A program made the position numbers and the translations under genes. Source: Archangium lansingense (GTDB lineage: Bacteria > Myxococcota > Myxococcia > Myxococcales > Myxococcaceae). Taken from it: a stretch of DNA of 64,000 nt. The stretch is from contig NZ_JAPNKA010000001.1 in the NCBI RefSeq assembly GCF_026626635.1, forward strand, positions 3,162,001-3,226,000. The letters are read 5' to 3'. Each line of letters opens with the position of its first letter. The first letter of the stretch is position 1. Under the pieces are notes generated by a model, which saw only the letters and a list, made by a program, of their open reading frames with translations, was not told the origin of the DNA and did no database searches. Shown in pieces: positions 9,486-16,228 of the stretch.

Positions 9486-9686
9486 TCAGCACTCGGCAGT
9501 CGGGTGCCCCCAGGGGTTGGAGGCAGGCGTCTGCCGGAGCAGGGCCTCCAGCCGCCGGGCCCGGGTGCTAGCGCTCTCGCGAGCCGGGGAACGGGGGGGC
9601 CGGACGGTGGCGCTCAGGCGCGCTGCCTGGTGCGCGAGGAGCTGCTCCACCTCCGGAGACCAACGCTTGAACTCGAGCCACTCCAT
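9486..9686 (-). CDS. Small 66-aa protein downstream of the tRNA array
   Basis: A short ORF preceded by a strong Shine-Dalgarno (AGGGAGG, six bases before the ATG), which makes it likely to be translated. The product begins MEWLEFKRWSPEVEQLL, is rich in Arg, Ala and Ser, and has no signal peptide or membrane helix. I recognise no family. It follows the tRNA array on the same strand, after about 165 bases holding a 14-bp palindrome. Confidence 0.5.
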   Translation of the reverse strand: MEWLEFKRWSPEVEQLLAHQAARLSATVRPPRSPARESASTRARRLEALLRQTPASNPWGHPTAEC

Positions 9687-9820
9687 GTGCGTCCTCCCTT
9701 TGGGGATGGTGTGAACGCAGATCCATGCGCCTTCCGGCCGTGTGGTTCACTACGCCCCGCGTCAGCGGAGGGTGGGAATGACGGGTTCCCAACTCTTTCC
9801 GGGTTGTAGGCCCTTGACTC

Positions 9821-9834
9821 GACAATCAATTGTC
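9821..9834. promoter_or_regulatory. 14-bp perfect palindrome between the tRNA array and the small ORF
   Basis: GACAAT-CA-ATTGTC is perfectly palindromic in an otherwise GC-rich stretch, between the last tRNA gene (3' end 9854) and the 66-aa ORF. It could be an operator for the small gene or part of the 3' processing region of the tRNA transcript. There is no T-run, so it is not an obvious terminator. Confidence 0.3.
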
Positions 9835-9853
9835 CAGGTGGAGCGGAAGAGAA

Positions 9854-9941
9854 CGGAAGGCGGAGGACTCGAACCTCAGACCGGGAGCCGGTCCGCACCC
9901 GCTAGCAACGGGGCCTGGCGCCATCGCCAGTTCACACTTCC
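9854..9941 (-). tRNA. tRNA-Ser(GCT)-like, degenerate acceptor
   Basis: Class II tRNA-like sequence of 88 nt with anticodon loop TTGCTAG (GCT, Ser AGC codon), a long variable arm, T loop TTCGAGT and discriminator G73. The acceptor stem pairs over only five positions (GGAAG with CTTCC); positions 6-7 do not pair and the D arm is unusual. It may be a decayed copy. Confidence 0.55.
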
Positions 9942-9947
9942 AGGAAA

Positions 9948-10032
9948 CGGAACACGATGGAGTCGAACCACGGGCCCCGGAGGGCCCACCTGGTTTCCAG
10001 CCAGGCTGCCGGCCACCCGGCAGACATGCTCC
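9948..10032 (-). tRNA. tRNA-Ser(GGA)
   Basis: Class II tRNA with anticodon loop CTGGAAA (GGA), five-pair anticodon stem CCTGG/CCAGG, long variable arm and discriminator G. The acceptor GGAGCAT/GTGTTCC pairs throughout with two G-T wobbles. The 3' CCA is not encoded. Confidence 0.75.
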
Positions 10033-10047
10033 AGACTGCGAGTAGAG

Positions 10048-10135
10048 CGGAAGGCAAGGGACTCGAACCCCGAGCGCGTGACAGCGCCCGCACCGCTTTC
10101 GAGGCGGGCCACCGGGCCTCCGGTGTCGACCTTCC
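10048..10135 (-). tRNA. tRNA-Ser(CGA)
   Basis: Class II tRNA of 88 nt: acceptor GGAAGGT/GCCTTCC pairs over seven positions, anticodon loop CTCGAAA gives CGA (Ser TCG), with a long variable arm, T loop TTCGAGT and discriminator G. It is the third of three consecutive serine tRNAs. Confidence 0.8.
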
Positions 10136-10276
10136 AAAGTGTGCCGGCAGCAACTCCCGCCTGCCGGCGTGCGGGGCGTTCGGGCCGGGGACGCCTCTGG
10201 CCTCCCCTGTCTGCACCGCTCCTGTCACGGAGCGGAGCCGGGCAGCCCCCTCTGGAGGTTGCCCTCTACCCGTCGC

Positions 10277-10819
10277 TCACTCCTCGAGCTCCGTGTGCCA
10301 GTACGCAACGTCACGGAGGAACTTGCGCCACGAGACGGGCATGCCCTTCTCGTAGGCGAAGGTCAGCTGCACCGAGCCAGGGAGCTTGCGCGGCTTCTCC
10401 GGCGTGGAGAGCAGCTTCAACCCTGCCTGCACGGGCGTGCGGCCCCCCTTCTTCTGATTGCAGGGGACACAGGCGATCACGATGTTCTCCCAAGTCGTAC
10501 GGCCACCCTGGGCCCGGGGCACCACGTGGTCGTACGTGGCCTCGGGGCGCGACACCTTCCGGCCGCAGTACTGGCACTTGCAGCCATCGCGCATGTACAC
10601 GTTGTCGCGGCTGAACTTGATGCCGCGTCCCTTGCGCCGCTCGCCGCGCAGGAAGCGGATGACAGAGGGCATCCGGATCTCGAGGGTGACGGAGCGGACC
10701 AGGCGGTCGTCGTACTCCTCGACCACCTCGACCTTCCCCTGCCACAGCAGCATCATCGCGCGCTGCCAGGAGATCCGTGCCACGGGTTCATACGACTGGT
10801 TGAGGACCAGCGTCTCCAT
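10277..10819 (-). CDS. HNH endonuclease embedded in the tRNA array
   Basis: A 180-residue HNH nuclease. The C-terminal half has a zinc-binding frame (Cys82/Cys85 in CKCQYC and Cys117/Cys120 in CVPC) around the beta-beta-alpha metal site with Asp97-His98 (YDHVVPRAQGG), Asn112 and Asn121. The N-terminal half (LNQSYEPVARISWQRAMMLL) matches the common stand-alone HNH family of many bacteria, whose biological role is uncertain. It is co-oriented with the tRNA genes and splits the array into blocks of 14 and 3. It could be a housekeeping nuclease or a mobile passenger; no intein or intron sequence is visible around it. Confidence 0.88.
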   Translation of the reverse strand: METLVLNQSYEPVARISWQRAMMLLWQGKVEVVEEYDDRLVRSVTLEIRMPSVIRFLRGERRKGRGIKFSRDNVYMRDGCKCQYCGRKVSRPEATYDHVVPRAQGGRTTWENIVIACVPCNQKKGGRTPVQAGLKLLSTPEKPRKLPGSVQLTFAYEKGMPVSWRKFLRDVAYWHTELEE

Positions 10820-10845
10820 GACTCGGGTTTCCTTACTGGGGGATA

Positions 10846-10920
10846 TGTCCGCGGCGAGAGTCGAACTCGCACCTGAGCTGGGTTTGAGCCAGCCGCCTCT
10901 CCCGATTGGGCCACGCGGAC
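10846..10920 (-). tRNA. tRNA with CAA anticodon but a short variable loop
   Basis: 75 nt: acceptor GTCCGCG/CGCGGAC fully paired, anticodon stem GCTGG/CCAGC with loop CTCAAAC (CAA, Leu TTG), T loop TTCGACT, discriminator A. The variable loop is only about six bases, whereas leucine tRNAs normally carry a long variable arm, so its charging identity is uncertain. Confidence 0.7.
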
Positions 10921-10941
10921 GGGTTGGGGAGCCTGTTGCAG

Positions 10942-11014
10942 TACACGCCCTGGGGATCGAACCCAGCAGACCTGGTATGTGAGACCAGTGCCGTCTCCAG
11001 CTGGCTCGGCGTGC
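10942..11014 (-). tRNA. tRNA-Val(CAC)
   Basis: 73 nt: acceptor GCACGCC/GGCGTGT (one terminal G-T), anticodon loop CTCACAT (CAC, Val GTG), T arm TGGG-TTCGATC-CCCA, discriminator A. Confidence 0.8.
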
Positions 11015-11044
11015 AAGTGGAAGGTTTCAAGAGAAGGTGAGGAG

Positions 11045-11118
11045 TGCCCCCGGTCGGGCTCGAACCGACGACCCCCGGTTTACGAAACCGGTGCTGCTAC
11101 CAACTGAGCTACAGGGGC
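11045..11118 (-). tRNA. tRNA-Thr(CGT)
   Basis: 74 nt: acceptor GCCCCTG/CGGGGGC, canonical TAGCTCAGTTGGTAG D arm, anticodon loop TTCGTAA (CGT, Thr ACG), T loop TTCGAGC, discriminator A. Confidence 0.9.
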
Positions 11119-11134
11119 AAAACAGTGCTGAGAG

Positions 11135-11207
11135 TGCCGACCCCAGGAATCGAACCTGGTCCTCCCATTTTTCAAACGGGCGCGCGGACCACCTACGCAA
11201 GGACGGC
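11135..11207 (-). tRNA. tRNA-Phe(GAA)-like
   Basis: 73 nt: acceptor GCCGTCC/GGTCGGC with one T-T mismatch, anticodon loop TTGAAAA (GAA), T arm CCAGG-TTCGATT-CCTGG, discriminator A. The D arm (GCG/CGC) is shorter than usual. Confidence 0.7.
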
Positions 11208-11218
11208 ATGAAGCAGAG

Positions 11219-11290
11219 TTGCGGAGCAGGGAGTCGAACCCTGCGGCCCAGGCTTATGAGGCCCGGTGGGACGCCCGGTCCCACTCCGCA
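11219..11290 (-). tRNA. tRNA with CAT anticodon (Met- or Ile2-type), atypical D arm
   Basis: 72 nt: acceptor TGCGGAG/CTCCGCA fully paired including T1-A72, anticodon loop CTCATAA (CAT), T loop TTCGACT, discriminator A. The paired first base argues against an initiator, and the D loop is only about five bases. Elongator Met or lysidine-type Ile cannot be separated by eye. Confidence 0.65.
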
Positions 11291-11300
11291 TCAAGACAGT

Positions 11301-11375
11301 TGCCCCCGGCAGGACTCGAACCTGCGGCCTCTCGGTTCGGAACCGAGCGCTCTGCTCCAACTGAGCTACGGGGGC
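11301..11375 (-). tRNA. tRNA-Arg(CCG)
   Basis: 75 nt canonical cloverleaf: acceptor GCCCCCG/CGGGGGC, D arm TAGCTCAGTTGGAG, anticodon loop TTCCGAA (CCG), T loop TTCGAGT, discriminator A. Its body is nearly identical to the next Arg tRNA, suggesting local duplication. Confidence 0.92.
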
Positions 11376-11383
11376 GGAAGTGG

Positions 11384-11458
11384 CGGCTCCGGCAGGACTC
11401 GAACCTGCGGCCTCTCGGTTCGTAGCCGAGCGCTCTGATCCAACTGAGCTACGGAGCC
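11384..11458 (-). tRNA. tRNA-Arg(ACG)
   Basis: 75 nt canonical cloverleaf: acceptor GGCTCCG/CGGAGCC, anticodon loop CTACGAA (ACG, normally edited to ICG to read CGT/CGC/CGA), discriminator G. It lies eight bases from its near-duplicate Arg(CCG). Confidence 0.92.
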
Positions 11459-11497
11459 AATCAATACGAGGTCGGCTGGAAGGGGTTGATTGACACA

Positions 11498-11571
11498 TCT
11501 GGGTGACAGGATTTGAACCTGCAGCCTCGCGGACCCGAACCGCGCGCTCTGCCAAATTGAGCTACACCCAG
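11498..11571 (-). tRNA. tRNA-Pro(CGG)
   Basis: 74 nt: acceptor CTGGGTG/CACCCAG with the C1-G72 pair typical of proline tRNAs, anticodon loop TTCGGGT (CGG), T loop TTCAAAT, discriminator A. Confidence 0.9.
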
Positions 11572-11604
11572 GCAGGACAACGACAACGACTGCGACAGAC
11601 AGAG

Positions 11605-11680
11605 TCGGGATGGCCGGATTCGAACCGACGGCCTCGTGCACCCCAAGCACGCGCTCTCGTCCAGGCTGAGCTACATCCCG
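11605..11680 (-). tRNA. tRNA-Pro(GGG)
   Basis: 76 nt: acceptor CGGGATG/CATCCCG with C1-G72, anticodon loop TTGGGGT (GGG), T loop TTCGAAT, discriminator A. Confidence 0.92.
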
Positions 11681-11686
11681 ATGAAG

Positions 11687-11758
11687 CTCCACAGGAGGGA
11701 TTCGAACCCCCAACCTGGCGGTTAACAGCCGCCTGCTCTTCCATTGAGCTACTGTGGA
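11687..11758 (-). tRNA. tRNA-Asn(GTT)
   Basis: 72 nt: acceptor TCCACAG/CTGTGGA, canonical D arm, anticodon stem GGCGG/CCGCC with loop CTGTTAA (GTT), T loop TTCGAAT, discriminator G. Confidence 0.93.
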
Positions 11759-11780
11759 ATGTGCTGCATTGACGACGAAG

Positions 11781-11851
11781 TTCCGGGAGCAGGGGTCGAA
11801 CCTGCATTTGCGGGGTCAGAGCCCGCCGTCCTGCCATTAGACGATCCCGGA
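11781..11851 (-). tRNA. tRNA-Gln(CTG)
   Basis: 71 nt: acceptor TCCGGGA/TCCCGGA, anticodon stem GCGGG/CCCGC with loop CTCTGAC (CTG), T loop TTCGACC, discriminator A. Confidence 0.9.
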
Positions 11852-11859
11852 GTGAGTGA

Positions 11860-11930
11860 AGCGGGCGACGGGATTCGAACCCGTGTTTCCGGCTTGGGAG
11901 ACCAGTGTCCTTCCGCTGGACGACACCCGC
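11860..11930 (-). tRNA. tRNA-Gly(CCC)
   Basis: 71 nt: acceptor GCGGGTG/CGCCCGC with one internal wobble, D arm TCGTCCAGCGG, anticodon loop CTCCCAA (CCC), T loop TTCGAAT, discriminator T. Only five bases separate it from the Lys gene. Confidence 0.9.
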
Positions 11931-11935
11931 GTGAG

Positions 11936-12006
11936 TACCTCCGGAGGGATTCGAACCCTCGCCACCCGCTTAAGAGGCGGGTGCTCTACCTATGAGCTAC
12001 GGAGGC
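11936..12006 (-). tRNA. tRNA-Lys(CTT)
   Basis: 71 nt: acceptor GCCTCCG/CGGAGGT, canonical D arm, anticodon stem CCCGC/GCGGG with loop CTCTTAA (CTT), T loop TTCGAAT, discriminator A. Confidence 0.92.
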
Positions 12007-12091
12007 GTGTGCCGCCTCTCATGAGGGCAGGCGGCGCTTCACCACTGCGATTCAGTTGTCAGAGAGCTGCTGCGCACTTCGAGTTGCAGAG

Positions 12092-12176
12092 TGGGGACGC
12101 TGGGAGTCGAACCCAGAGGGCCCTGTCGGGCTTCGGCTCTACAGGCCGACGCGTCTCCGTAACGCTCTACGTCCCC
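12092..12176 (-). tRNA. tRNA-Tyr(GTA)
   Basis: 85 nt class II tRNA: acceptor GGGGACG/CGTCCCC, anticodon loop CTGTAGA (GTA), long variable arm, T arm CTGGG-TTCGACT-CCCAG, discriminator A. It is the promoter-proximal gene of the minus-strand array. Confidence 0.9.
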
Positions 12177-12264
12177 AGATGGGTGAGGCTGGAAATGAGA
12201 GAGGCCGGGAACCCTTTCGGGAGCCCGGCCTCCGTCGCGCCGCCTCACATCTGGAGGCGGAGCA

Positions 12265-12453
12265 TCAGAAGAGGCTCGGGTATGGCAACCAGTCAAAGGT
12301 CCCGCGGAAACCGCGCTGCACCACGGGATACTGGCAATACCGCGACTGAGAGGAGGGGGCCGGCAGGGCACTGACGCGCACGTTGCGGAAACCGGCATGG
12401 TTGTTGTGCTGCTTCGGATTCATCGTTCCCGGCTTCATCGTCGTCGTCCGCAT
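12265..12453 (-). CDS. Small 62-aa protein upstream of the tRNA array
   Basis: The ORF starts at an ATG preceded by AAAGGAG at good spacing, so translation is likely. The product is polar and mildly basic, with HNNHAGFRNVRVS in the middle and an aromatic C-terminus (TFDWLPYPSLF). The N-N-x-x-G-F-R string resembles the C-terminal end of formylglycine-generating-enzyme (FGE-sulfatase) domains, so this could be a residual fragment of such a gene or an unrelated peptide. It is co-oriented with, and about 90 bases upstream of, the first tRNA gene and may share its promoter. Function unknown. Confidence 0.5.
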   Translation of the reverse strand: MRTTTMKPGTMNPKQHNNHAGFRNVRVSALPAPSSQSRYCQYPVVQRGFRGTFDWLPYPSLF

Positions 12454-12558
12454 CGTCACCGCTCCTTTCACCAAGAAGAGACGCTGGGCCCCAGGATTCC
12501 TGACGGAGTATTTTCCGGTGATTTTCCTTTCCGCTCCCGAACCCCTGCCTCTCCTCTC

Positions 12559-13872
12559 ATGAGCCCCTTCCGTCCTTCCCACCTTCTCTCCGCGCTTCTC
12601 TTCCTCTGTGTTCCGGGAATGGGCTGCGCCGCGTCTTCGCAGGCGAAGCCCGCTCCGGTGGCACCTGCTCAGGCAAAACCCGCTCCGGCGAAGGCTCGTG
12701 CGCGCGACCTGGGCATCACCTTTGGAGGGGAGACCGGTCCCCTCAACGCCATCACCGACGTTTCCGGGGTGCTGGTCGGTCACACGACGCTCATCACCGG
12801 GGAGGGCAGGCTCCTGATGGGCAAGGGGCCAGTGCGCACGGGGGTCACCGCGGTGCTGCCTCGGGGGCGCGAGGGCATGTCCGAGCCCGTCTTCGCGGCC
12901 TCCTATGCTCTCAACGGCAACGGCGAGATGACGGGGACCACGTGGGTGGCCGAGTCGGGGTTGCTTTCAGGGCCTGTCATGGTGACCAACACCTCCAGCG
13001 TGGGGGTGGTGCGTGACGCGGTGGTGGACTGGGGCGCCAGGCACGGCCTTGGGTGGGAGCTCGGCCTGCCGGTGGTCGCGGAGACCTACGATGGCATCCT
13101 CAACGACATCAACGGCTTTCACGTCAAGACGGAGCACGCCCTGCGGACCATCGACGGCGCGAGCGGCGGCCCCGTGGCCGAGGGGAACGTGGGTGGCGGG
13201 ACGGGGATGATCTGCCACGGCTTCAAGGGCGGCATCGGAACAGCCTCGCGCAAACTGCCTGAGGCGCTGGGCGGCTACACGCTGGGCGTGCTGGTGCAGT
13301 GTAACTACGGCAGTCGGCGGCTCTTCTCGGTGGAGGGGGTCCCCGTGGGCGAGGAGATTCGCGACCTCCAGCCCTGCTACACGGGCAGCGAGGCGCCCTC
13401 GTCACCGCTCGTCCGCGACATGCGCCCGTGCGCCCAGAGCGCCAGCCTCACCACCTCCACCATCCCCGAGGGCATGGGCTCCATCATCGTGCTGGTGGCC
13501 ACCGACGCGCCGCTGCTGCCGCACCAGTTGGAGCGCATCGCTCGGCGCGTCCCACTCGCCATCGGCAAGATGGGCGGGCTGGGCGAGGACTACTCGGGTG
13601 ACATCTTCCTCGCCTTCTCCACCCAGCCGGTGAAGCCGCCCGCGGACAGCCCGGTGGCCCGCGTCTCTTCGCTGGACAACGGGCACCTCAACCCGCTCTT
13701 CGAGGCCACGGTACAGGCCACCCAGGAGGCCATTCTCCATTCCATGCTCGCCGCCGACACCCTGACGGGCGCCGATGGCATCCGCGTCTTTTCCCTACCT
13801 CATGACCGGCTCGTCGAGGCCATGCGCAAGTATGGCCGGCACCCCGCTCCCGCCCGGGCCCGCGCCGAATGA
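12559..13872 (+). CDS. DmpA/BapA-type (S58/P1 family) aminopeptidase, predicted lipoprotein
   Basis: 437 residues from the ATG at 12559. A hydrophobic signal ends in a lipobox (GMGC). The body matches P1-family N-terminal-nucleophile peptidases such as DmpA and beta-aminopeptidases: GPLNAITDVSGVLVGHTT near the start, the pocket segment VTNTSSVGVVRDAV, and the self-cleavage region GNVGGGTGMICHGFKGG-IGTASR, where the Ser of GTASR is expected to become the N-terminal nucleophile after autoproteolysis. These enzymes release N-terminal residues from small or D-/beta-amino-acid peptides. It lies just upstream of the microviridin-type cluster on the same strand, but the gap and its own lipoprotein signal suggest an independent gene. 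Confidence 0.88.
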   Translation: MSPFRPSHLLSALLFLCVPGMGCAASSQAKPAPVAPAQAKPAPAKARARDLGITFGGETGPLNAITDVSGVLVGHTTLITGEGRLLMGKGPVRTGVTAVLPRGREGMSEPVFAASYALNGNGEMTGTTWVAESGLLSGPVMVTNTSSVGVVRDAVVDWGARHGLGWELGLPVVAETYDGILNDINGFHVKTEHALRTIDGASGGPVAEGNVGGGTGMICHGFKGGIGTASRKLPEALGGYTLGVLVQCNYGSRRLFSVEGVPVGEEIRDLQPCYTGSEAPSSPLVRDMRPCAQSASLTTSTIPEGMGSIIVLVATDAPLLPHQLERIARRVPLAIGKMGGLGEDYSGDIFLAFSTQPVKPPADSPVARVSSLDNGHLNPLFEATVQATQEAILHSMLAADTLTGADGIRVFSLPHDRLVEAMRKYGRHPAPARARAE

Positions 13873-13981
13873 AGCCCTCACGTTTCGCTTGAACTCGATA
13901 AACCGGAATTCCATAGTACCTGGGCTGCTCGGGTGCCCCTCTTGCTGTCAGACCCGAGAGCCACCCCACAGGAGGCTGCAA

Positions 13982-14173
13982 ATGAAGAAGGACATGACCA
14001 AGAAGCCGTTCTTCGCCCGTCTGCTCGAGGACCAGGAGCTGGATCAGGTGTCGGGTGGTGCGGATCAGACCCAGAAGTACCCTTCGGACAACGACGACCA
14101 CATCGCCTCCGTGAAGCTGCCCCCCGACACGACGCATAAGTACCCCTCGGACAGCGACGAGTCGGAGCTGTAA
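13982..14173 (+). CDS. mdnA: Microviridin-type graspetide precursor with two cores
   Basis: A 63-residue RiPP precursor with a strong Shine-Dalgarno (AGGAGG, six bases before the ATG). Residues 9-15 are PFFARLL, the conserved leader helix bound by microviridin ATP-grasp ligases. Residues 19-26 (ELDQVSGG) fit a double-glycine leader end with E-8, L-7 and V-4. Two cores follow: T30-x-K-Y-P-S-D-N-D-D39 and T51-x-K-Y-P-S-D-S-D-E60, both matching the T-x-K-Y-P-S-D ring-forming motif. The usual Trp after Asp is absent and acidic positions that are normally Glu are mostly Asp, so rings would be smaller. The modifying enzymes are encoded directly downstream. Microviridins are typically serine protease inhibitors. 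Confidence 0.93.
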   Translation: MKKDMTKKPFFARLLEDQELDQVSGGADQTQKYPSDNDDHIASVKLPPDTTHKYPSDSDESEL

Positions 14174-14211
14174 TCAACGACTGGCGCGGACTTGCGCGCC
14201 CCGGTCTTCAC

Positions 14212-15207
14212 ATGCCCTCCGCCCGCGACATCGTCCTGCTCCTCACCCATAGCGCCGACTTCTACACGGTCGACCGGGTGGCGGAGGAGCTGTCGCGGCG
14301 GGGGGTTCGTCCTTTGCGGGTCAACACGGATGGCTTTCCGGCCGAGCTGGAGCTGACGTCGCGCCTGGGGCCCGAAGGGGACGAGGTGGTGCTGCGGACG
14401 GCGGCCGGCGAGCTGCGCGGCGAGGACGTGCGCTCGGTCTGGCTGCGCCGGCTGGTGTCTCCCCTGCTCGATGAGTCGCTGGAGCCCGCCTGGCGTGAGA
14501 GCTGTGTGCGCGAGTCGAAGGCGGCGCTCGAGGGCTTCCTCGACGGGCTGGCGGCGGCGGGCTGCCGGTTCATCAACCCGCTCCGGGGAGAGCAGGCGGG
14601 CAACAAGCTGCGCCAGTTGCGGCTGGCCCTCGCCCAGGGGCTGGAGGTGCCGCCCACGCTGGTGACCAACGACGCTGCCCGCGTCCGGTCCTTCTTCGCG
14701 CAGGTGCGCGGCCGGATGGTGGCCAAGATGCTGACGCCCCTGACGCAGTCCATGGCGGGCGGGCAGCCCTTCGTCTACACGAGCGCGATTGGTCCCGAGC
14801 ACCTCGATGAGCTCGAGGGGCTGCGTCACAGCCCCATGGTGTTCCAGGAGCGCATCGACAAGGCGCGCGAGCTGCGGGTGGCCGTGGTGGGCGAGCGCTG
14901 CTTCGTGGGGGCCATTGACGCCTCGCGCTCGGCGGAGGGGCAGGTGGACTGGCGGCGCTCCCGGCCGGACGAGGTCCGCTGGGAGAAGGGTGAGCTGCCG
15001 CCGGAGGTGGCGGAGCGCCTGGTTCGTCTGGTTGCCTCGCTGGGGCTGGTGTACGGCGCCGCGGATTTCATTGTCACACCCGAGGGACGGCACGTCTTCC
15101 TCGAGGTCAACCCCGGGGGCGAGTGGGGCATGCTCGAGAAGGATCTCGGCCTTCCCATCGCCGCGGCCCTGGCTGACGCACTCGCGTCCGAGGGCGGCTC
15201 CCCCTGA
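14212..15207 (+). CDS. mdnB: MdnB/MvdC-type ATP-grasp peptide ligase
   Basis: 331 residues of the ATP-grasp ribosomal peptide maturase family. The N-terminus (IVLLLTHSADFYTVDRVAEEL) matches MdnB/MvdC rather than MdnC. The central segment MVFQERIDKARELRVAVVG and the C-terminal GAADFIVTPEGRHVFLEVNPGGEW carry the ATP/Mg-binding acidic and Asn residues of the fold. In microviridin synthesis this enzyme closes the lactam between the core Lys and a C-terminal acidic side chain after the lactones are made. It follows the precursor gene by 38 bases and precedes mdnC by 19, so the three genes are almost certainly one operon. Confidence 0.93.
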   Translation: MPSARDIVLLLTHSADFYTVDRVAEELSRRGVRPLRVNTDGFPAELELTSRLGPEGDEVVLRTAAGELRGEDVRSVWLRRLVSPLLDESLEPAWRESCVRESKAALEGFLDGLAAAGCRFINPLRGEQAGNKLRQLRLALAQGLEVPPTLVTNDAARVRSFFAQVRGRMVAKMLTPLTQSMAGGQPFVYTSAIGPEHLDELEGLRHSPMVFQERIDKARELRVAVVGERCFVGAIDASRSAEGQVDWRRSRPDEVRWEKGELPPEVAERLVRLVASLGLVYGAADFIVTPEGRHVFLEVNPGGEWGMLEKDLGLPIAAALADALASEGGSP

Positions 15208-15226
15208 CGGCATACGCAGGAGCGTC

Positions 15227-16228
15227 ATGGCCATCCTCATCGTCACCCATTCCCAGGACAACGAGGCGCCTCGCGCCGTGCGGCGTGCCCTCGAGTCGCG
15301 CGGCGAGCGCGTCTACCGGTTCGACTCGGACCTGTTCCCCACCGAAATCCAGCTCTCGCTCGACGAGGCGGGTGGAGGGCGGCTGTCCGGGCCCGACGGG
15401 GCGCTCGATCTGTCGGAGGTCTCCGCCATCTGGTACCGCCGCAACGCCACCGGGGCGGGCATCCCCAAGGACATGGATGAGCAGCTGCGCAAGCCCTCGG
15501 TGGAGGAGAGCCGGCGCCTGCTGTTCGGGATGATGACGGCGCTCGGGGTGTTTCAGCTGGATGCGCTCGACGTCATCCGGCGCGCGGAGCACAAGCCGCT
15601 GCAGCTCAAGCTGGCGCGCGCGCTAGGGATGGATGTGCCGCGCACGCTGATGACCAATGATCCGGAGGCGGTGCGCGCCTTCGCCGCGAGCTGCCCTGGT
15701 GGAGTGGTGACGAAGATGATGGCGTCCTTCGCCGTCTACGACGAGCGGGGCCGAGAGCAGGTGGTCTTCACCACGCCGTTGGAGGCGAGTGAGCTGGAGG
15801 ACCTGGAGGGCCTGGACCTGTGTCCGATGACCTTCCAGGAGCGGCTGGCGAAGGCGGTGGAGCTGCGGGTGACGGTGGTGGGAGAGCAGGTGATGGCGGC
15901 GGCCATCGATTCGCAGGCGCTGCCGAAGGCCCGGGAGGACTGGCGCCGTGAGGGAGCGGCGCTCGTCGATGCGTGGAAGCCCTACACGCTGCCCGAGCCG
16001 GTGCGGGTCCAGTCGCTTCAATTGATGGAGGCGCTGGGGCTCAACTATGGCGCCTTCGACTTCATCGTCACGCCCGAGGGCCGGCACGTCTTCCTCGAGG
16101 TGAACCCGGCGGGCGAGTTCATGTGGTTGATGCGCAACCCAGGGCTGCCCATCGACGAGGCGCTCGCGGACGTGCTCTCCGGACGCGCGGTGCGCCGGTT
16201 CGGGCCCAAGCCGCTGCCGGTGCGTTGA
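15227..16228 (+). CDS. mdnC: MdnC/MvdD-type ATP-grasp peptide ligase
   Basis: 333 residues from the ATG at 15227, preceded by AGGAG. The start ILIVTHSQDNEAPRAV, with FDSDLFPTEIQLSL and AIWYRRNATG, closely follows MdnC/MvdD, the ligase that recognises the leader helix and forms the two lactones from core Thr and Ser. The end GAFDFIVTPEGRHVFLEVNPAGEF holds the ATP-grasp metal-binding residues. It resembles its neighbour MdnB, as expected for paralogues. No N-acetyltransferase or ABC transporter gene, often present in cyanobacterial clusters, follows; the next gene is a lipoprotein. Confidence 0.93.
   Translation: MAILIVTHSQDNEAPRAVRRALESRGERVYRFDSDLFPTEIQLSLDEAGGGRLSGPDGALDLSEVSAIWYRRNATGAGIPKDMDEQLRKPSVEESRRLLFGMMTALGVFQLDALDVIRRAEHKPLQLKLARALGMDVPRTLMTNDPEAVRAFAASCPGGVVTKMMASFAVYDERGREQVVFTTPLEASELEDLEGLDLCPMTFQERLAKAVELRVTVVGEQVMAAAIDSQALPKAREDWRREGAALVDAWKPYTLPEPVRVQSLQLMEALGLNYGAFDFIVTPEGRHVFLEVNPAGEFMWLMRNPGLPIDEALADVLSGRAVRRFGPKPLPVR

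Noticed and set aside
9742..10614. Frames through the tRNA array
   Set aside because: They run through tRNA structure and repeat patterns such as RFESR and SRTRD that come from T arms, so they are not proteins.
9854..12176. A prophage or integrated element because of the tRNA array
   Set aside because: No integrase, phage structural gene or flanking direct repeat was recognised.
14065..15261. Minus-strand frame opposite the graspetide genes
   Set aside because: Antisense to mdnA and mdnB, which have clear family motifs.
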